Program-made: the position numbers and the translations under genes
In this document: positions 1 to 7,442 of the stretch, piece after piece
Numbering within the stretch: position 1 is the stretch's first letter
Layout of the letters: each line of letters starts with the position of its first letter
Notes under the pieces: model-generated
Database searches by the model: none
The model's input: only the letters and a program-made list of their open reading frames with translations
What the model was told of the DNA's origin: nothing
Source of the DNA: Gammaproteobacteria bacterium
GTDB taxonomy: Bacteria > Pseudomonadota > Gammaproteobacteria > Comchoanobacterales > Comchoanobacteraceae
Direction: 5' to 3'
DNA: 17,879 bases
NCBI GenBank assembly: GCA_029243665.1
Contig: JAQWRO010000008.1
Span: 1 to 17,879, forward strand

Positions 1-1070
1 TGGCGCATGCACAAAGTGCCGAAGTAGTGATTGTTGTTTCTGCTATGCAAGGTGAAACTAATCGATTGCTTGAACTTGCAAAAAAATCACATAATCCATT
101 GGTGCCAAATCGGGAATTTGATCAAATCATGGCTACTGGTGAAATTGTGAGTGCAAGCCTTATGGCTCTAGCACTGGAATCCCTCGGTTTAAAAGCGATG
201 TCAATGACAGGTAAGCAAGCTGGTATTCAAACAACTGATTTGCATCAAGATGCAAGTATCCAAGAGATTCAAGTAGATCATATAAAACAGTTGATTGAGC
301 AAGGCATTGTTCCTGTGGTGACAGGCTTTCAAGGGTATTGTGGTCAACATGTGACAACACTTGGTAGAGGCGGTTCAGATCTCACTGCCGTTGCATTGGC
401 TCATGCGCTGGATGCTGAAAATTGTTGGATTTATACAGATGTTAAAGGGGTTCATGCCATAGACCCCAATGTTGTTCCTAATGATGATGTTTTTGAACAA
501 ATTGGTTATGAAAACATGATGCAAATGGCTTTTGCCGGTGCTGAAGTGATTCAGTATGCTGCCATTGATTATGCAAATAGATATCAAGTACCTCTCAGGG
601 TTTGCTCTACTTTTGAGCCAGGCATTGGCACCTTGATTAATCAAAGCAGGGCCTTTGATAAGCCAATTATTGTAAAATCATCTGGCTTAACTAAGCTGTC
701 ATTCCAAAAAGACAATCAAGATACGTATGAGGATTTATTTGCAAATAATATTTTATATAGCAGTGAAAGTTGTCACTTACTAAACATGCTTCTGCCGGAA
801 ATAAAAACAAAGCTTAAGCTTGTTAATCTCTCAGGCGCAATAGAAGATATATTGCCAAATCAAACCCTAGTAACGGTGTTTCTGCCGAGTCAAGCTTGGT
901 ATAAAGTTTTTTTCGATACATTAAGTGAGATATTATATGCTACGACAATGGTGTCTAAAGAAAATAACTATGTGCTCAGGGTCCTGGTCCCAGACTATAA
1001 GATGACATTTGTGTTAACTAATTTGTATCAAATGACACAAGTTTCACTTGAGCGCGCTGTCAACGACTGA
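1..1070 (+). CDS. lysC: Aspartate kinase, 3' part (N-terminus outside window)
   Basis: Aspartokinase phosphorylates L-aspartate in the first step of the lysine, threonine, methionine and diaminopimelate pathways. The reading frame is open from the window edge (first full codon at 3), so the gene is cut at its 5' end; the GTG at 27 is an internal Val in the kinase motif VVIVVSAMQGETN, not a start. The visible kinase part has GRGGSD (about 372-389), the aspartate/ATP-site motif IYTDVKGVHAIDP and the block AGAEVIQYAAIDYANRYQVPLRV. The region after about 650 should hold two ACT domains that bind lysine. It is shorter than in Pseudomonas-type LysC and keeps almost none of the usual ACT sequence (no GVPD.PGVA, no GMRSH). 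csrA follows downstream, as in many gammaproteobacteria. The family call is secure; allosteric control is uncertain. Confidence 0.95.
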   Translation, partial: AHAQSAEVVIVVSAMQGETNRLLELAKKSHNPLVPNREFDQIMATGEIVSASLMALALESLGLKAMSMTGKQAGIQTTDLHQDASIQEIQVDHIKQLIEQGIVPVVTGFQGYCGQHVTTLGRGGSDLTAVALAHALDAENCWIYTDVKGVHAIDPNVVPNDDVFEQIGYENMMQMAFAGAEVIQYAAIDYANRYQVPLRVCSTFEPGIGTLINQSRAFDKPIIVKSSGLTKLSFQKDNQDTYEDLFANNILYSSESCHLLNMLLPEIKTKLKLVNLSGAIEDILPNQTLVTVFLPSQAWYKVFFDTLSEILYATTMVSKENNYVLRVLVPDYKMTFVLTNLYQMTQVSLERAVND

Positions 1071-1111
1071 GTTGATCGCCCCTGTAATATATGAGAAATT
1101 TTACAAAAAAC

Positions 1112-1141
1112 TTGTAATATTATGCTCACAAGATCTATAAT
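1112..1141 (+). promoter_or_regulatory. Predicted sigma70 promoter for csrA-rnr
   Basis: TTGTAA at 1112-1117 and a perfect TATAAT at 1136-1141 are separated by 18 nt. Transcription would start near 1148, giving a csrA leader of about 124 nt. This is the best match in the 201-bp gap between lysC and csrA. It is sequence inference only. Confidence 0.55.
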
Positions 1142-1243
1142 TACTTTGTAAACACTAGAGTTTGCATTTTATGTGTAATAAACAGTGTCTAAATTCTTTA
1201 ATGAGCATTGCCTTAATTGGTAATAAGAGATACATTAATTTTA

Positions 1244-1265
1244 AAGGATTTAGATTTATAAGGAG
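1244..1265 (+). promoter_or_regulatory. csrA Shine-Dalgarno and candidate CsrA autoregulatory sites
   Basis: A strong Shine-Dalgarno AAGGAG (1260-1265) sits 6 nt before the csrA ATG. Its AAGGA (1260-1264) fits the ANGGA core bound by CsrA, and a second AAGGA lies at 1244-1248, 16 nt upstream. In E. coli, CsrA binds several GGA sites in its own leader, one over the ribosome binding site, and represses translation. The two motifs here suggest the same control, but GGA cores are short and neither sits in a clear hairpin loop. Confidence 0.4.
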
Positions 1266-1271
1266 ATTGTA

Positions 1272-1496
1272 ATGTTAATATTGACACGCCGAGTTGGTGA
1301 AACTTTAATAATAAATGACAACATTAAATTAACGGTGCTAGGTGTCAGAGGGCATCAAGTTCGTATCGGTGTTGATGCACCCAAGGATGTTTCAGTTCAT
1401 CGACAAGAGATTTATGAAAAAATTCAAAAAGAATCACCAGAACAAGAGAATAACTCAGCTACACAAGGGACAACAGATCAAACTGACAATGCTTAG
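1272..1496 (+). CDS. csrA: Carbon storage regulator CsrA (global RNA-binding regulator)
   Basis: CsrA is a small homodimeric RNA-binding protein that controls translation and stability of many mRNAs by binding GGA motifs near ribosome binding sites; in host-associated gammaproteobacteria it often governs life-cycle switching. The 74-residue product starts MLILTRRVGETL and keeps VLGVRGHQVRIGV, APKDVSVHR and EIYEKI. The RNA-contact residues L4 and R44 are present. The first 52 residues align without gaps to E. coli CsrA; a polar tail of about 20 residues rich in Q, E, N, T and S follows and makes it longer than the 61-residue E. coli protein. The start is fixed by homology and by AAGGAG 6 nt upstream. 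rnr begins 12 nt after the stop, so the two are probably cotranscribed. Confidence 0.97.
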   Translation: MLILTRRVGETLIINDNIKLTVLGVRGHQVRIGVDAPKDVSVHRQEIYEKIQKESPEQENNSATQGTTDQTDNA

Positions 1497-1508
1497 TGAA
1501 GTAAGTCT

Positions 1509-3590
1509 ATGAAAGATCCTTTTTATCGATCTGAAAAAAAACGTTATAAAAATCCGATACCTAGTCGTGAATGGGTTATCCAGAATTTGCAAAAATTTAA
1601 GGCACCTATCTCACAAGAACAACTTAAAAAGCGTTTTAATATTAAAGGTGAAGAAGCAACGACAGCTTTTCAAAAAAGATTAAACGCTATGGTTAGAGAT
1701 GGCCAGCTGTTGAAGAATAGAAATGATGATTATGTGCTGGTTAAACAAATGGGTTTATGTCGAGGTCATATTCATTATGGAAAAGACCGTCAACCGTATT
1801 TACATGATGAAGAAACTCAGAATAGAATTAGTATTTCAGGTTATCAGTTAACTGAATTAATTGAAAACGATTACATTTTAGCTCGTTCAATACAAGCAGA
1901 CCAAGCCATCATTGTTGAGGTGTTATCTCGTTCACTGACAGAAATTGTTGGGCGAGTTCAAACAGATCAAGGAATAACCTCGATTATCCCCTTAAAGCCC
2001 TGTTGTTATACAGCTCCAATTTTATTGCCGCAGAAGAATCCAATCACAAATGGTGCGATGATTAGAGCCAAAATTATTGATTACCCAAAACCTGGTAGAC
2101 CAATTATTGTTGAACTGATAGAAGAAATATCCAGTGAAAGTAATATCAGTGAAAAAGTCGAAACTGTTTGTCATGCATATGGCATTCCTGTAGAAATTGA
2201 TTGTCAAACATCGTTTGATAGCAGCATTTCTCTAGATAACCGCGAAGATTGGCGCCATTTGCCTTTTGTAACCATTGATGGCAATGATGCAAAAGACTTC
2301 GATGATGCGTTGTATGTCGAGCATAAAGCCAATGGATATGATGTATATGTTGCCATTGCAGATGTCAGTCACTACGTTACGCCAGGTTCTGATTTAGATA
2401 AAGAAGCAAGAAACAGATCAACATCCGTGTATTTCCCAAGTTGCGTTGTGCCTATGTTGCCAGAGGTTCTTTCTAATGACTTGTGTTCTTTAGTGCCGCA
2501 TCAAGACCGTTATGTGATGGGTATTAAAGTATGCCTAGATCTCAAAGGTCATGTGGAAAGTTATACCTTGCATGAAGCCATTATTCATTCGCATGCGCGA
2601 TTAACTTACGAACAAGTAGAAACTTTTATTCAAAAGACAGCAAAGATTCCTAAAGTGATTGAGCGATCACTGAAGCCAATGATTGCACTTGCAGATATTT
2701 TGATTGATTTAAAACACTGTCGAGGTGCACTAAAATTTAATCGACAAGAAATAGTCCCTGTTTTTAATAATGATGATATTATTGACTTCAAACATACGGG
2801 ATCTATGGCATCTATGAAGCTAATTGAAGTGTATATGTTGCTAGCCAATGAATTGGTAGCAAGTTATTGTGATAAGCATCAATTGCCATGTTTGTATAGA
2901 AACCATGGTAAACCAGATCCAGAAAAATTATTTGGATTGTTTCAAGTCCTAAGTGCACTTGGTTTAAAAACGCCAATGAGAAAGAAAGATTTAACTTCAA
3001 AGCAGCTTTCTAAGTTGATGGAAAAAGTTCAAGATAAATTTAAAACGAATGTTTATGATATTTTGATGCTAAGAGCATTACCTCAAGCCATTTATAGTTC
3101 AAACTGTCAAGGACACTTCGGACTTGCGTATCAGTATTATCTTCATTTCACCTCTCCTATACGTAGGTATCCTGATTTAGTTGTTCATCAACAATTAAAG
3201 CGATTGATGCACGGACAAAGTACGGGAATAGCCAATTTAAATCAAGTTGCTACTCATTGTTCATATGCTGAGAGAAGAGCAGAGCAAGCGTCTCGATGGA
3301 TTGAAAATGATTTAAAATGTAAATTTATAGAGCATCAGATTGGTAAACGCTTTTTAGGACGTATTTCGTCTATAATGAACTTTGGTGTGTTTGTTACGAT
3401 TGAGGCCTTTGGAATAGATGGGATGATTCATATTTCTAAACTACCCAAAGACTATTATGATTTTGATTCAGAAAAAATGATTTTAACTGGTAGAAAAAAT
3501 AATCAAGTTTTTGCGTTGGGTGATCAGATTCAAATCAAAGTTCAGAAAATTGATATTGAAAATCAGCGTATTGATTTTATACTTTGCTAA
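1509..3590 (+). CDS. rnr: Ribonuclease R (3'-5' exoribonuclease), no basic tail
   Basis: RNase R is a processive 3'-5' exoribonuclease of the RNase II (RNB) family that degrades structured RNA and takes part in rRNA and tmRNA quality control. The start MKDPF..RYKNPIPSREWVIQNL matches the E. coli N-terminus, so ATG 1509 is accepted despite a weak Shine-Dalgarno. Order: winged-helix region (about 20-85), cold-shock domains, RNB catalytic domain from about 250, S1 domain (about 608-693). The metal-binding motif TIDGNDAKDFDDA is at 255-267 and HFTSPIRRY at 546-554. At 693 residues it is about 120 shorter than E. coli RNase R; it ends at the end of S1 (IDFILC) and lacks the Lys-rich tail. The usual neighbour rlmB does not follow. 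The stop overlaps the convergent gene by 4 bp. Confidence 0.95.
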   Translation: MKDPFYRSEKKRYKNPIPSREWVIQNLQKFKAPISQEQLKKRFNIKGEEATTAFQKRLNAMVRDGQLLKNRNDDYVLVKQMGLCRGHIHYGKDRQPYLHDEETQNRISISGYQLTELIENDYILARSIQADQAIIVEVLSRSLTEIVGRVQTDQGITSIIPLKPCCYTAPILLPQKNPITNGAMIRAKIIDYPKPGRPIIVELIEEISSESNISEKVETVCHAYGIPVEIDCQTSFDSSISLDNREDWRHLPFVTIDGNDAKDFDDALYVEHKANGYDVYVAIADVSHYVTPGSDLDKEARNRSTSVYFPSCVVPMLPEVLSNDLCSLVPHQDRYVMGIKVCLDLKGHVESYTLHEAIIHSHARLTYEQVETFIQKTAKIPKVIERSLKPMIALADILIDLKHCRGALKFNRQEIVPVFNNDDIIDFKHTGSMASMKLIEVYMLLANELVASYCDKHQLPCLYRNHGKPDPEKLFGLFQVLSALGLKTPMRKKDLTSKQLSKLMEKVQDKFKTNVYDILMLRALPQAIYSSNCQGHFGLAYQYYLHFTSPIRRYPDLVVHQQLKRLMHGQSTGIANLNQVATHCSYAERRAEQASRWIENDLKCKFIEHQIGKRFLGRISSIMNFGVFVTIEAFGIDGMIHISKLPKDYYDFDSEKMILTGRKNNQVFALGDQIQIKVQKIDIENQRIDFILC

Positions 3591-5284
3591 ATCTTCTGAA
3601 AAATAAATAATTCATTTTGTACAGGTTGGTGTTGTTCGTAACGAATATTAGTTTTTTCATGCTTTGATAACAAGCAGTTATATTGTGCCATCAGATCGAT
3701 CAAATAATCTCTATTGTGTTTAAAGCGACCCGATACAGATAAGCAGTATGTTTCTGTGGAATCGCTAGTGTTTTCAATCGAGCAAGCAATCACTCCGTTT
3801 TGATTAAGAACGCTCGACATTTGTTCAATAACTTGAGTCAAATCACCAATATATGGTAAGCAATCTGCAATGAAAAAAAGATCAACTTTTTCAGGCCATT
3901 GTATATCAGGTATAAATCCTTCGATGAATGAATCATAGCATGCTGTTTTGTTTGCTATTGTAATCATGTTTTTTGAGCAATCAACCCCAGTTAGTATTTT
4001 TGACCATGGTTTAATGTATGTGGCAGCAAGGCCTGTGCCGCAGCCAAGGTCCACAGTATGATGCCATTGTTCCTTTTTAGGTTCCAAAACATCTTGAATT
4101 AATTCAGACAGCTTCTCATGTCCGCTATACTTTAAAACTTGTGTTAAGTGATCATCGTATGTCGAGGCATAGTCATCAAATAATTGACTGACATATGCTT
4201 TTGGGCATTGAGTAAAGTCGGCTTGTTCGGACTGTTTTAATGCAGCTAACAAGAATTGTACTTGAACATTATCTGGCATTAAAGTAAGTGCTCGTTCATA
4301 AAACGCTATGGCATCATTAGGCTTGTTCTGTTTTAAAGCAAGGGTGCCTAAGTTGTGAAGTGTGTCTCCATGGTTTGGGTTTAGCATAAGGACTTTGTGG
4401 AAATAGCTACTGGCATCCTCAAATTTATTTTTATATTGATAACAGACGCCAATGTTGTATAGTGTTTGTTCACATTTAGGGTTCATTTGCAGGCATTGGA
4501 ACCAGCATTGAAGAGCCTCACCAAGTTTTTGTTGATGAAAATAAACCGATGCAAGGTTGTGACAGTTTTCAAAGTTAAAGGGCTCTAATTCATATGCTTT
4601 GTTAAACGACACCAAAGCTTTGTCACTCTCATCATTGCCTAGATAAGCGCATCCAAGGCCATGATGTATCCTGAAAGATGGCTCTATGATCAATGCTTTT
4701 TTGAAATAAGTAACCGCATCATCATATAAAGACTGCTGTAAATAACATTCGCCAAGATTGATTAAAACAGCCTGGTTTAAGGGGTTTAAGTTCAGTACAT
4801 CTAAAAAGCTTCTTGTTGCAGGTTTTAATTTTTTTTGGTTGAATTGACTGAGCCCTAAGTTATGAAGTAAATCTTCATTTTGTTCACTTACAGAGAGTGC
4901 TTTAGCAAAGTAAGCTTCGGCAGTAACAAACTGTTTTTGTTTATAGTGTAAAAGCCCAAGATTTTTTAAGACACCCAAATGTCCTGGTTGTATTGATAAG
5001 ACTATATTGAAATGTTCTTCACTTAGATCATATTGATTCAGTTTAGTATACACATGACCAATGTTATTATGTAAGGTAATGTTTTTTGGCTCAATATTTA
5101 GGCCTCTTTGAAAGGCAGTTAGTGCACTATCAAGCATTTCAAGCTGCCCATACCCAATGCCTAAAAGTTGCCAACCATTAATATCATTCGGAAAGCTTTG
5201 GACATGTGCCTCATAATAGTTAATGGCACCCTCAATGTTGCCAGTTTGATGTTCTTTAAACCATTTAAGTAGTGATCTATGCAT
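3587..5284 (-). CDS. TPR-repeat protein with C-terminal SAM-dependent methyltransferase domain
   Basis: The 565-residue protein has about ten tetratricopeptide repeats (residues about 10-345, with repeating features such as LHNLG, LYNIGV and A..YF.KAL..P). A class I methyltransferase domain follows. It opens with YVSQLFDDYASTYDDH, has the SAM-binding motif I VDLGCGTG at 411-418, an acidic residue after the next strand (GVDCSKNM) and a conserved-looking DLFFIADCLPYIGD segment. There is no signal peptide or membrane segment, so it is probably cytoplasmic. TPRs usually bind protein partners, and the methyl acceptor is unknown. Similar TPR-methyltransferase fusions occur in Gammaproteobacteria. 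It stands alone on the minus strand, divergent from the tRNA genes and convergent with rnr. ATG 5284 is taken as start although the A-rich upstream sequence shows no clear Shine-Dalgarno. Confidence 0.85.
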   Translation of the reverse strand: MHRSLLKWFKEHQTGNIEGAINYYEAHVQSFPNDINGWQLLGIGYGQLEMLDSALTAFQRGLNIEPKNITLHNNIGHVYTKLNQYDLSEEHFNIVLSIQPGHLGVLKNLGLLHYKQKQFVTAEAYFAKALSVSEQNEDLLHNLGLSQFNQKKLKPATRSFLDVLNLNPLNQAVLINLGECYLQQSLYDDAVTYFKKALIIEPSFRIHHGLGCAYLGNDESDKALVSFNKAYELEPFNFENCHNLASVYFHQQKLGEALQCWFQCLQMNPKCEQTLYNIGVCYQYKNKFEDASSYFHKVLMLNPNHGDTLHNLGTLALKQNKPNDAIAFYERALTLMPDNVQVQFLLAALKQSEQADFTQCPKAYVSQLFDDYASTYDDHLTQVLKYSGHEKLSELIQDVLEPKKEQWHHTVDLGCGTGLAATYIKPWSKILTGVDCSKNMITIANKTACYDSFIEGFIPDIQWPEKVDLFFIADCLPYIGDLTQVIEQMSSVLNQNGVIACSIENTSDSTETYCLSVSGRFKHNRDYLIDLMAQYNCLLSKHEKTNIRYEQHQPVQNELFIFQKI

Positions 5285-5344
5285 AAAAAAATTCTTGTTT
5301 GTTAAAGTCTTTACATTAACATATTTTTTTCATATTAAAAAATG

Positions 5345-5373
5345 TTGCGGTCGCAGAAAAAAAGCGCTATAGT
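5345..5373 (+). promoter_or_regulatory. Predicted strong sigma70 promoter of the tRNA-Val/tRNA-Asp unit
   Basis: TTGCGG (5345-5350) and TATAGT (5368-5373) lie 17 nt apart. The predicted start near 5380 is about 16 nt before the mature tRNA-Val 5' end. The same transcript could reach ppiD, hemH and beyond, because no terminator is visible after the tRNAs. Confidence 0.7.
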
Positions 5374-5395
5374 CATAGCTTAAGTGAGCTATATC

Positions 5396-5471
5396 GGGTA
5401 CTTAGCTCAGTTGGTAGAGCGTCGCCTTTACACGGCGAATGTCGGGGGTTCAAGTCCCTCAGTACCCACCA
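5396..5471 (+). tRNA. tRNA-Val (anticodon UAC)
   Basis: A full cloverleaf is visible: acceptor GGGTACT/AGTACCC, D stem GCTC/GAGC, anticodon stem TCGCC/GGCGA with loop TTTACAC (anticodon TAC at 5429-5431), and T arm GGGGG-TTCAAGT-CCCTC with one G-U pair. The discriminator is A and CCA is encoded (5469-5471). It is 76 nt long, just downstream of a strong promoter. Confidence 0.98.
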
Positions 5472-5476
5472 ACGCG

Positions 5477-5553
5477 GGAGTGGTAGTTCAGTTGGTTAGA
5501 ATACCGGCCTGTCACGCCGGGGGTCGCGGGTTCGAGTCCCGTCCACTCCGCCA
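5477..5553 (+). tRNA. tRNA-Asp (anticodon GUC)
   Basis: Acceptor GGAGTGG pairs with CCACTCC, the anticodon arm is CCGGC-CTGTCAC-GCCGG with GTC at 5511-5513, and the T arm is CGGG-TTCGAGT-CCCG. The discriminator is G and CCA is encoded (5551-5553). It lies 5 nt after tRNA-Val and 26 nt before ppiD. The Val/Asp pair next to ppiD is also seen in Pseudomonas. Confidence 0.98.
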
Positions 5554-5579
5554 TTAACTGACATTTACAGAGATTCGAC

Positions 5580-7442
5580 ATGAGCATTAAAAACTTTTCA
5601 AAAGGATCTATTGCAGTTTACGTCACAGCTTGTCTTGCAATCCTATTTATATTTTCACTTGTTTTCTCACCTTCTCTACAAACCAATATTAGATCATCCA
5701 AACAAGTCGGTAAGGTTGGAGGTGTTGCTATCAATGAAAAAGATTTTTATTTAGCTTACCAAGGTGTTAAAAATAAAATATTTAGCTCAAATATATCACT
5801 CCCTGTGCAAGAATTGAATGCTTTTATCTTAAATGAAACTTGGTCTTATCTTCATACAAGATATAGTATTCAAGCCATGATGGTTGATGATGGTTATGTA
5901 GCACCAAAGTTAATGATTGAGAAAGAAATTATAAATGATCCATATTTTCAGGTTGATGGATTATATAGTCCCAAAAAATTCAAATCTTTTTTGAAGCAAA
6001 GAGAGATGAATGTCGATCATCTAATTGAAATTAAAGGTGTCGATATGATGCAAAATGCATTATTCTCAATTGTTCAAGACATCTCTCAACCAATTCAAAG
6101 TGAATTAGATCAATTAAAATCTGTTGCAAGTGTTCAAAAAAAAATCAGTGTTAAAACCATTGAAGTTAATAAACAAAGCATCTCTCAACCAACTGATGTT
6201 GAGCTCAAAAATTATTATAACGCACATCAAATTGATTTTGTTAAGCCAAATCAGTATAAATTTAAATATGCCATTATTGATGATAAACTATTTAGACAAT
6301 CTAAGTCCCCATCTACTAATGAACTTAAAACATTTTTTAATAAGAATTTAGAAAACTATATTATACCTGAGCAGGTATTGGTAGATGTGCGTTCATTAAA
6401 GCCAAAAAAAGGTGCGGGATTGACTTCATCTGAAACTAATTTTATCCAATCTATGATTGGGATTAATCAAATGCTTGATGGCGTCATTGATGATTTGCTT
6501 GTGAATGGTGGTAAAGGCTATGAATTAGTTACACAAAAGCCAATATGGCGTCCTGTTGCACAATTGCCAAAAGATTTAGTCACTAATGAATTTATTAAAC
6601 AAAAGCAGCCTATTATCAATAAAGAAGCTGATGGTACGATTGTTATCGTCCAAAATAAATCTTACAAATCAGAATTGGTGCCAAAATTTGAAATGGTTAT
6701 CTCAACTGTCACAGATGATTTTAAACGACATAGTGCGAACGAACAATTTCAGTTACATTTGGATGATTTGATGGATCGTGCTTATTCAGGTGCTCTTTCT
6801 TGGGATCAATTGCAATCCATGATGCCAAATTTGAAAACAATGAAAACGAACTTATTAGATTTAAAAGAAATGCAATCAAGCATGCCTTTTAATTCTTTTT
6901 CCAAGTTAAACGCTTGGATTGAGACAAATATTGATTCAAAGGAAATCTTAATCAAATCACTGTCTAACAATAAGGTTGTTGTGATTCAACAAATAGATTA
7001 CTTACCTAAACATGTACAAAGTTTTAAGTCAGTTAAACTGACGATTCAGCAGTTGTTAAACAAAGAAGCTAAGTTGAAGAAATCAGAGACCATTGCTAAT
7101 CAAGTATTAAAAGAAGTTGAATTGAAAACAGATTACAAAACACTTGGAAAATCTTGGAAATATTTCCCTAAAGTGACTTATGCTTATAATGATCTGGGTT
7201 ATCCAGGTCTCGTTTGGGTAGCTACACTTCAACGATCTGGACAGGATTCAGTAATATTAATAGGTGATTTAGCAAGAGATCAGGGTCAATTTTATATTGT
7301 TAAGTGGTGGGATGATCAGTCAGGTCCAGTGAATGATGTGTTCTATCATCAATTAGCATCTGATTGGGGTATCACTTTCGCAAGTGAGTCTATTGAAAGG
7401 CTTGTCAATCATTATTCACTGAAGAAGTATATTAATGCCTAA
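5580..7442 (+). CDS. ppiD: PpiD-like membrane-anchored periplasmic chaperone (SurA_N type), parvulin core degenerate
   Basis: PpiD is an inner-membrane-anchored periplasmic chaperone near the SecYEG exit. The 620-residue protein has a short basic N-terminus, one membrane segment (residues about 9-31) and then a SurA-like N-terminal chaperone region, including NDPYFQVDGLYSPKKFKSFL (119-138), typical of PpiD. NYIIPEQVLVDVRSLKP (about 259-275) marks the usual lead-in to the parvulin domain. After it the normal landmarks (catalytic His, GGDLGWF, F..A.F.L..G..S) are missing; residues about 276-376 keep only a faint parvulin-like outline, so prolyl isomerase activity is unlikely. Its place behind tRNA-Val/tRNA-Asp supports the name, although the common upstream neighbour hupB is absent. 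A weak AGAGA precedes the ATG by 6 nt. Its stop lies inside the hemH start region. Confidence 0.85.
   Translation: MSIKNFSKGSIAVYVTACLAILFIFSLVFSPSLQTNIRSSKQVGKVGGVAINEKDFYLAYQGVKNKIFSSNISLPVQELNAFILNETWSYLHTRYSIQAMMVDDGYVAPKLMIEKEIINDPYFQVDGLYSPKKFKSFLKQREMNVDHLIEIKGVDMMQNALFSIVQDISQPIQSELDQLKSVASVQKKISVKTIEVNKQSISQPTDVELKNYYNAHQIDFVKPNQYKFKYAIIDDKLFRQSKSPSTNELKTFFNKNLENYIIPEQVLVDVRSLKPKKGAGLTSSETNFIQSMIGINQMLDGVIDDLLVNGGKGYELVTQKPIWRPVAQLPKDLVTNEFIKQKQPIINKEADGTIVIVQNKSYKSELVPKFEMVISTVTDDFKRHSANEQFQLHLDDLMDRAYSGALSWDQLQSMMPNLKTMKTNLLDLKEMQSSMPFNSFSKLNAWIETNIDSKEILIKSLSNNKVVVIQQIDYLPKHVQSFKSVKLTIQQLLNKEAKLKKSETIANQVLKEVELKTDYKTLGKSWKYFPKVTYAYNDLGYPGLVWVATLQRSGQDSVILIGDLARDQGQFYIVKWWDDQSGPVNDVFYHQLASDWGITFASESIERLVNHYSLKKYINA

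Noticed and set aside
27..29. GTG at 27 as the lysC start
   Set aside because: The upstream frame stays open to the window edge and encodes the conserved strand before VVSAM, so the gene is simply cut by the edge.
160..644. Two minus-strand open frames inside lysC (66 and 89 codons)
   Set aside because: They lie antisense within a conserved kinase domain and have no recognisable protein features or ribosome binding site.
1055..1085. Short inverted repeat TCAAC/GTTGA at the lysC stop as a terminator
   Set aside because: Only 5 bp, no GC-rich stem and no T-run.
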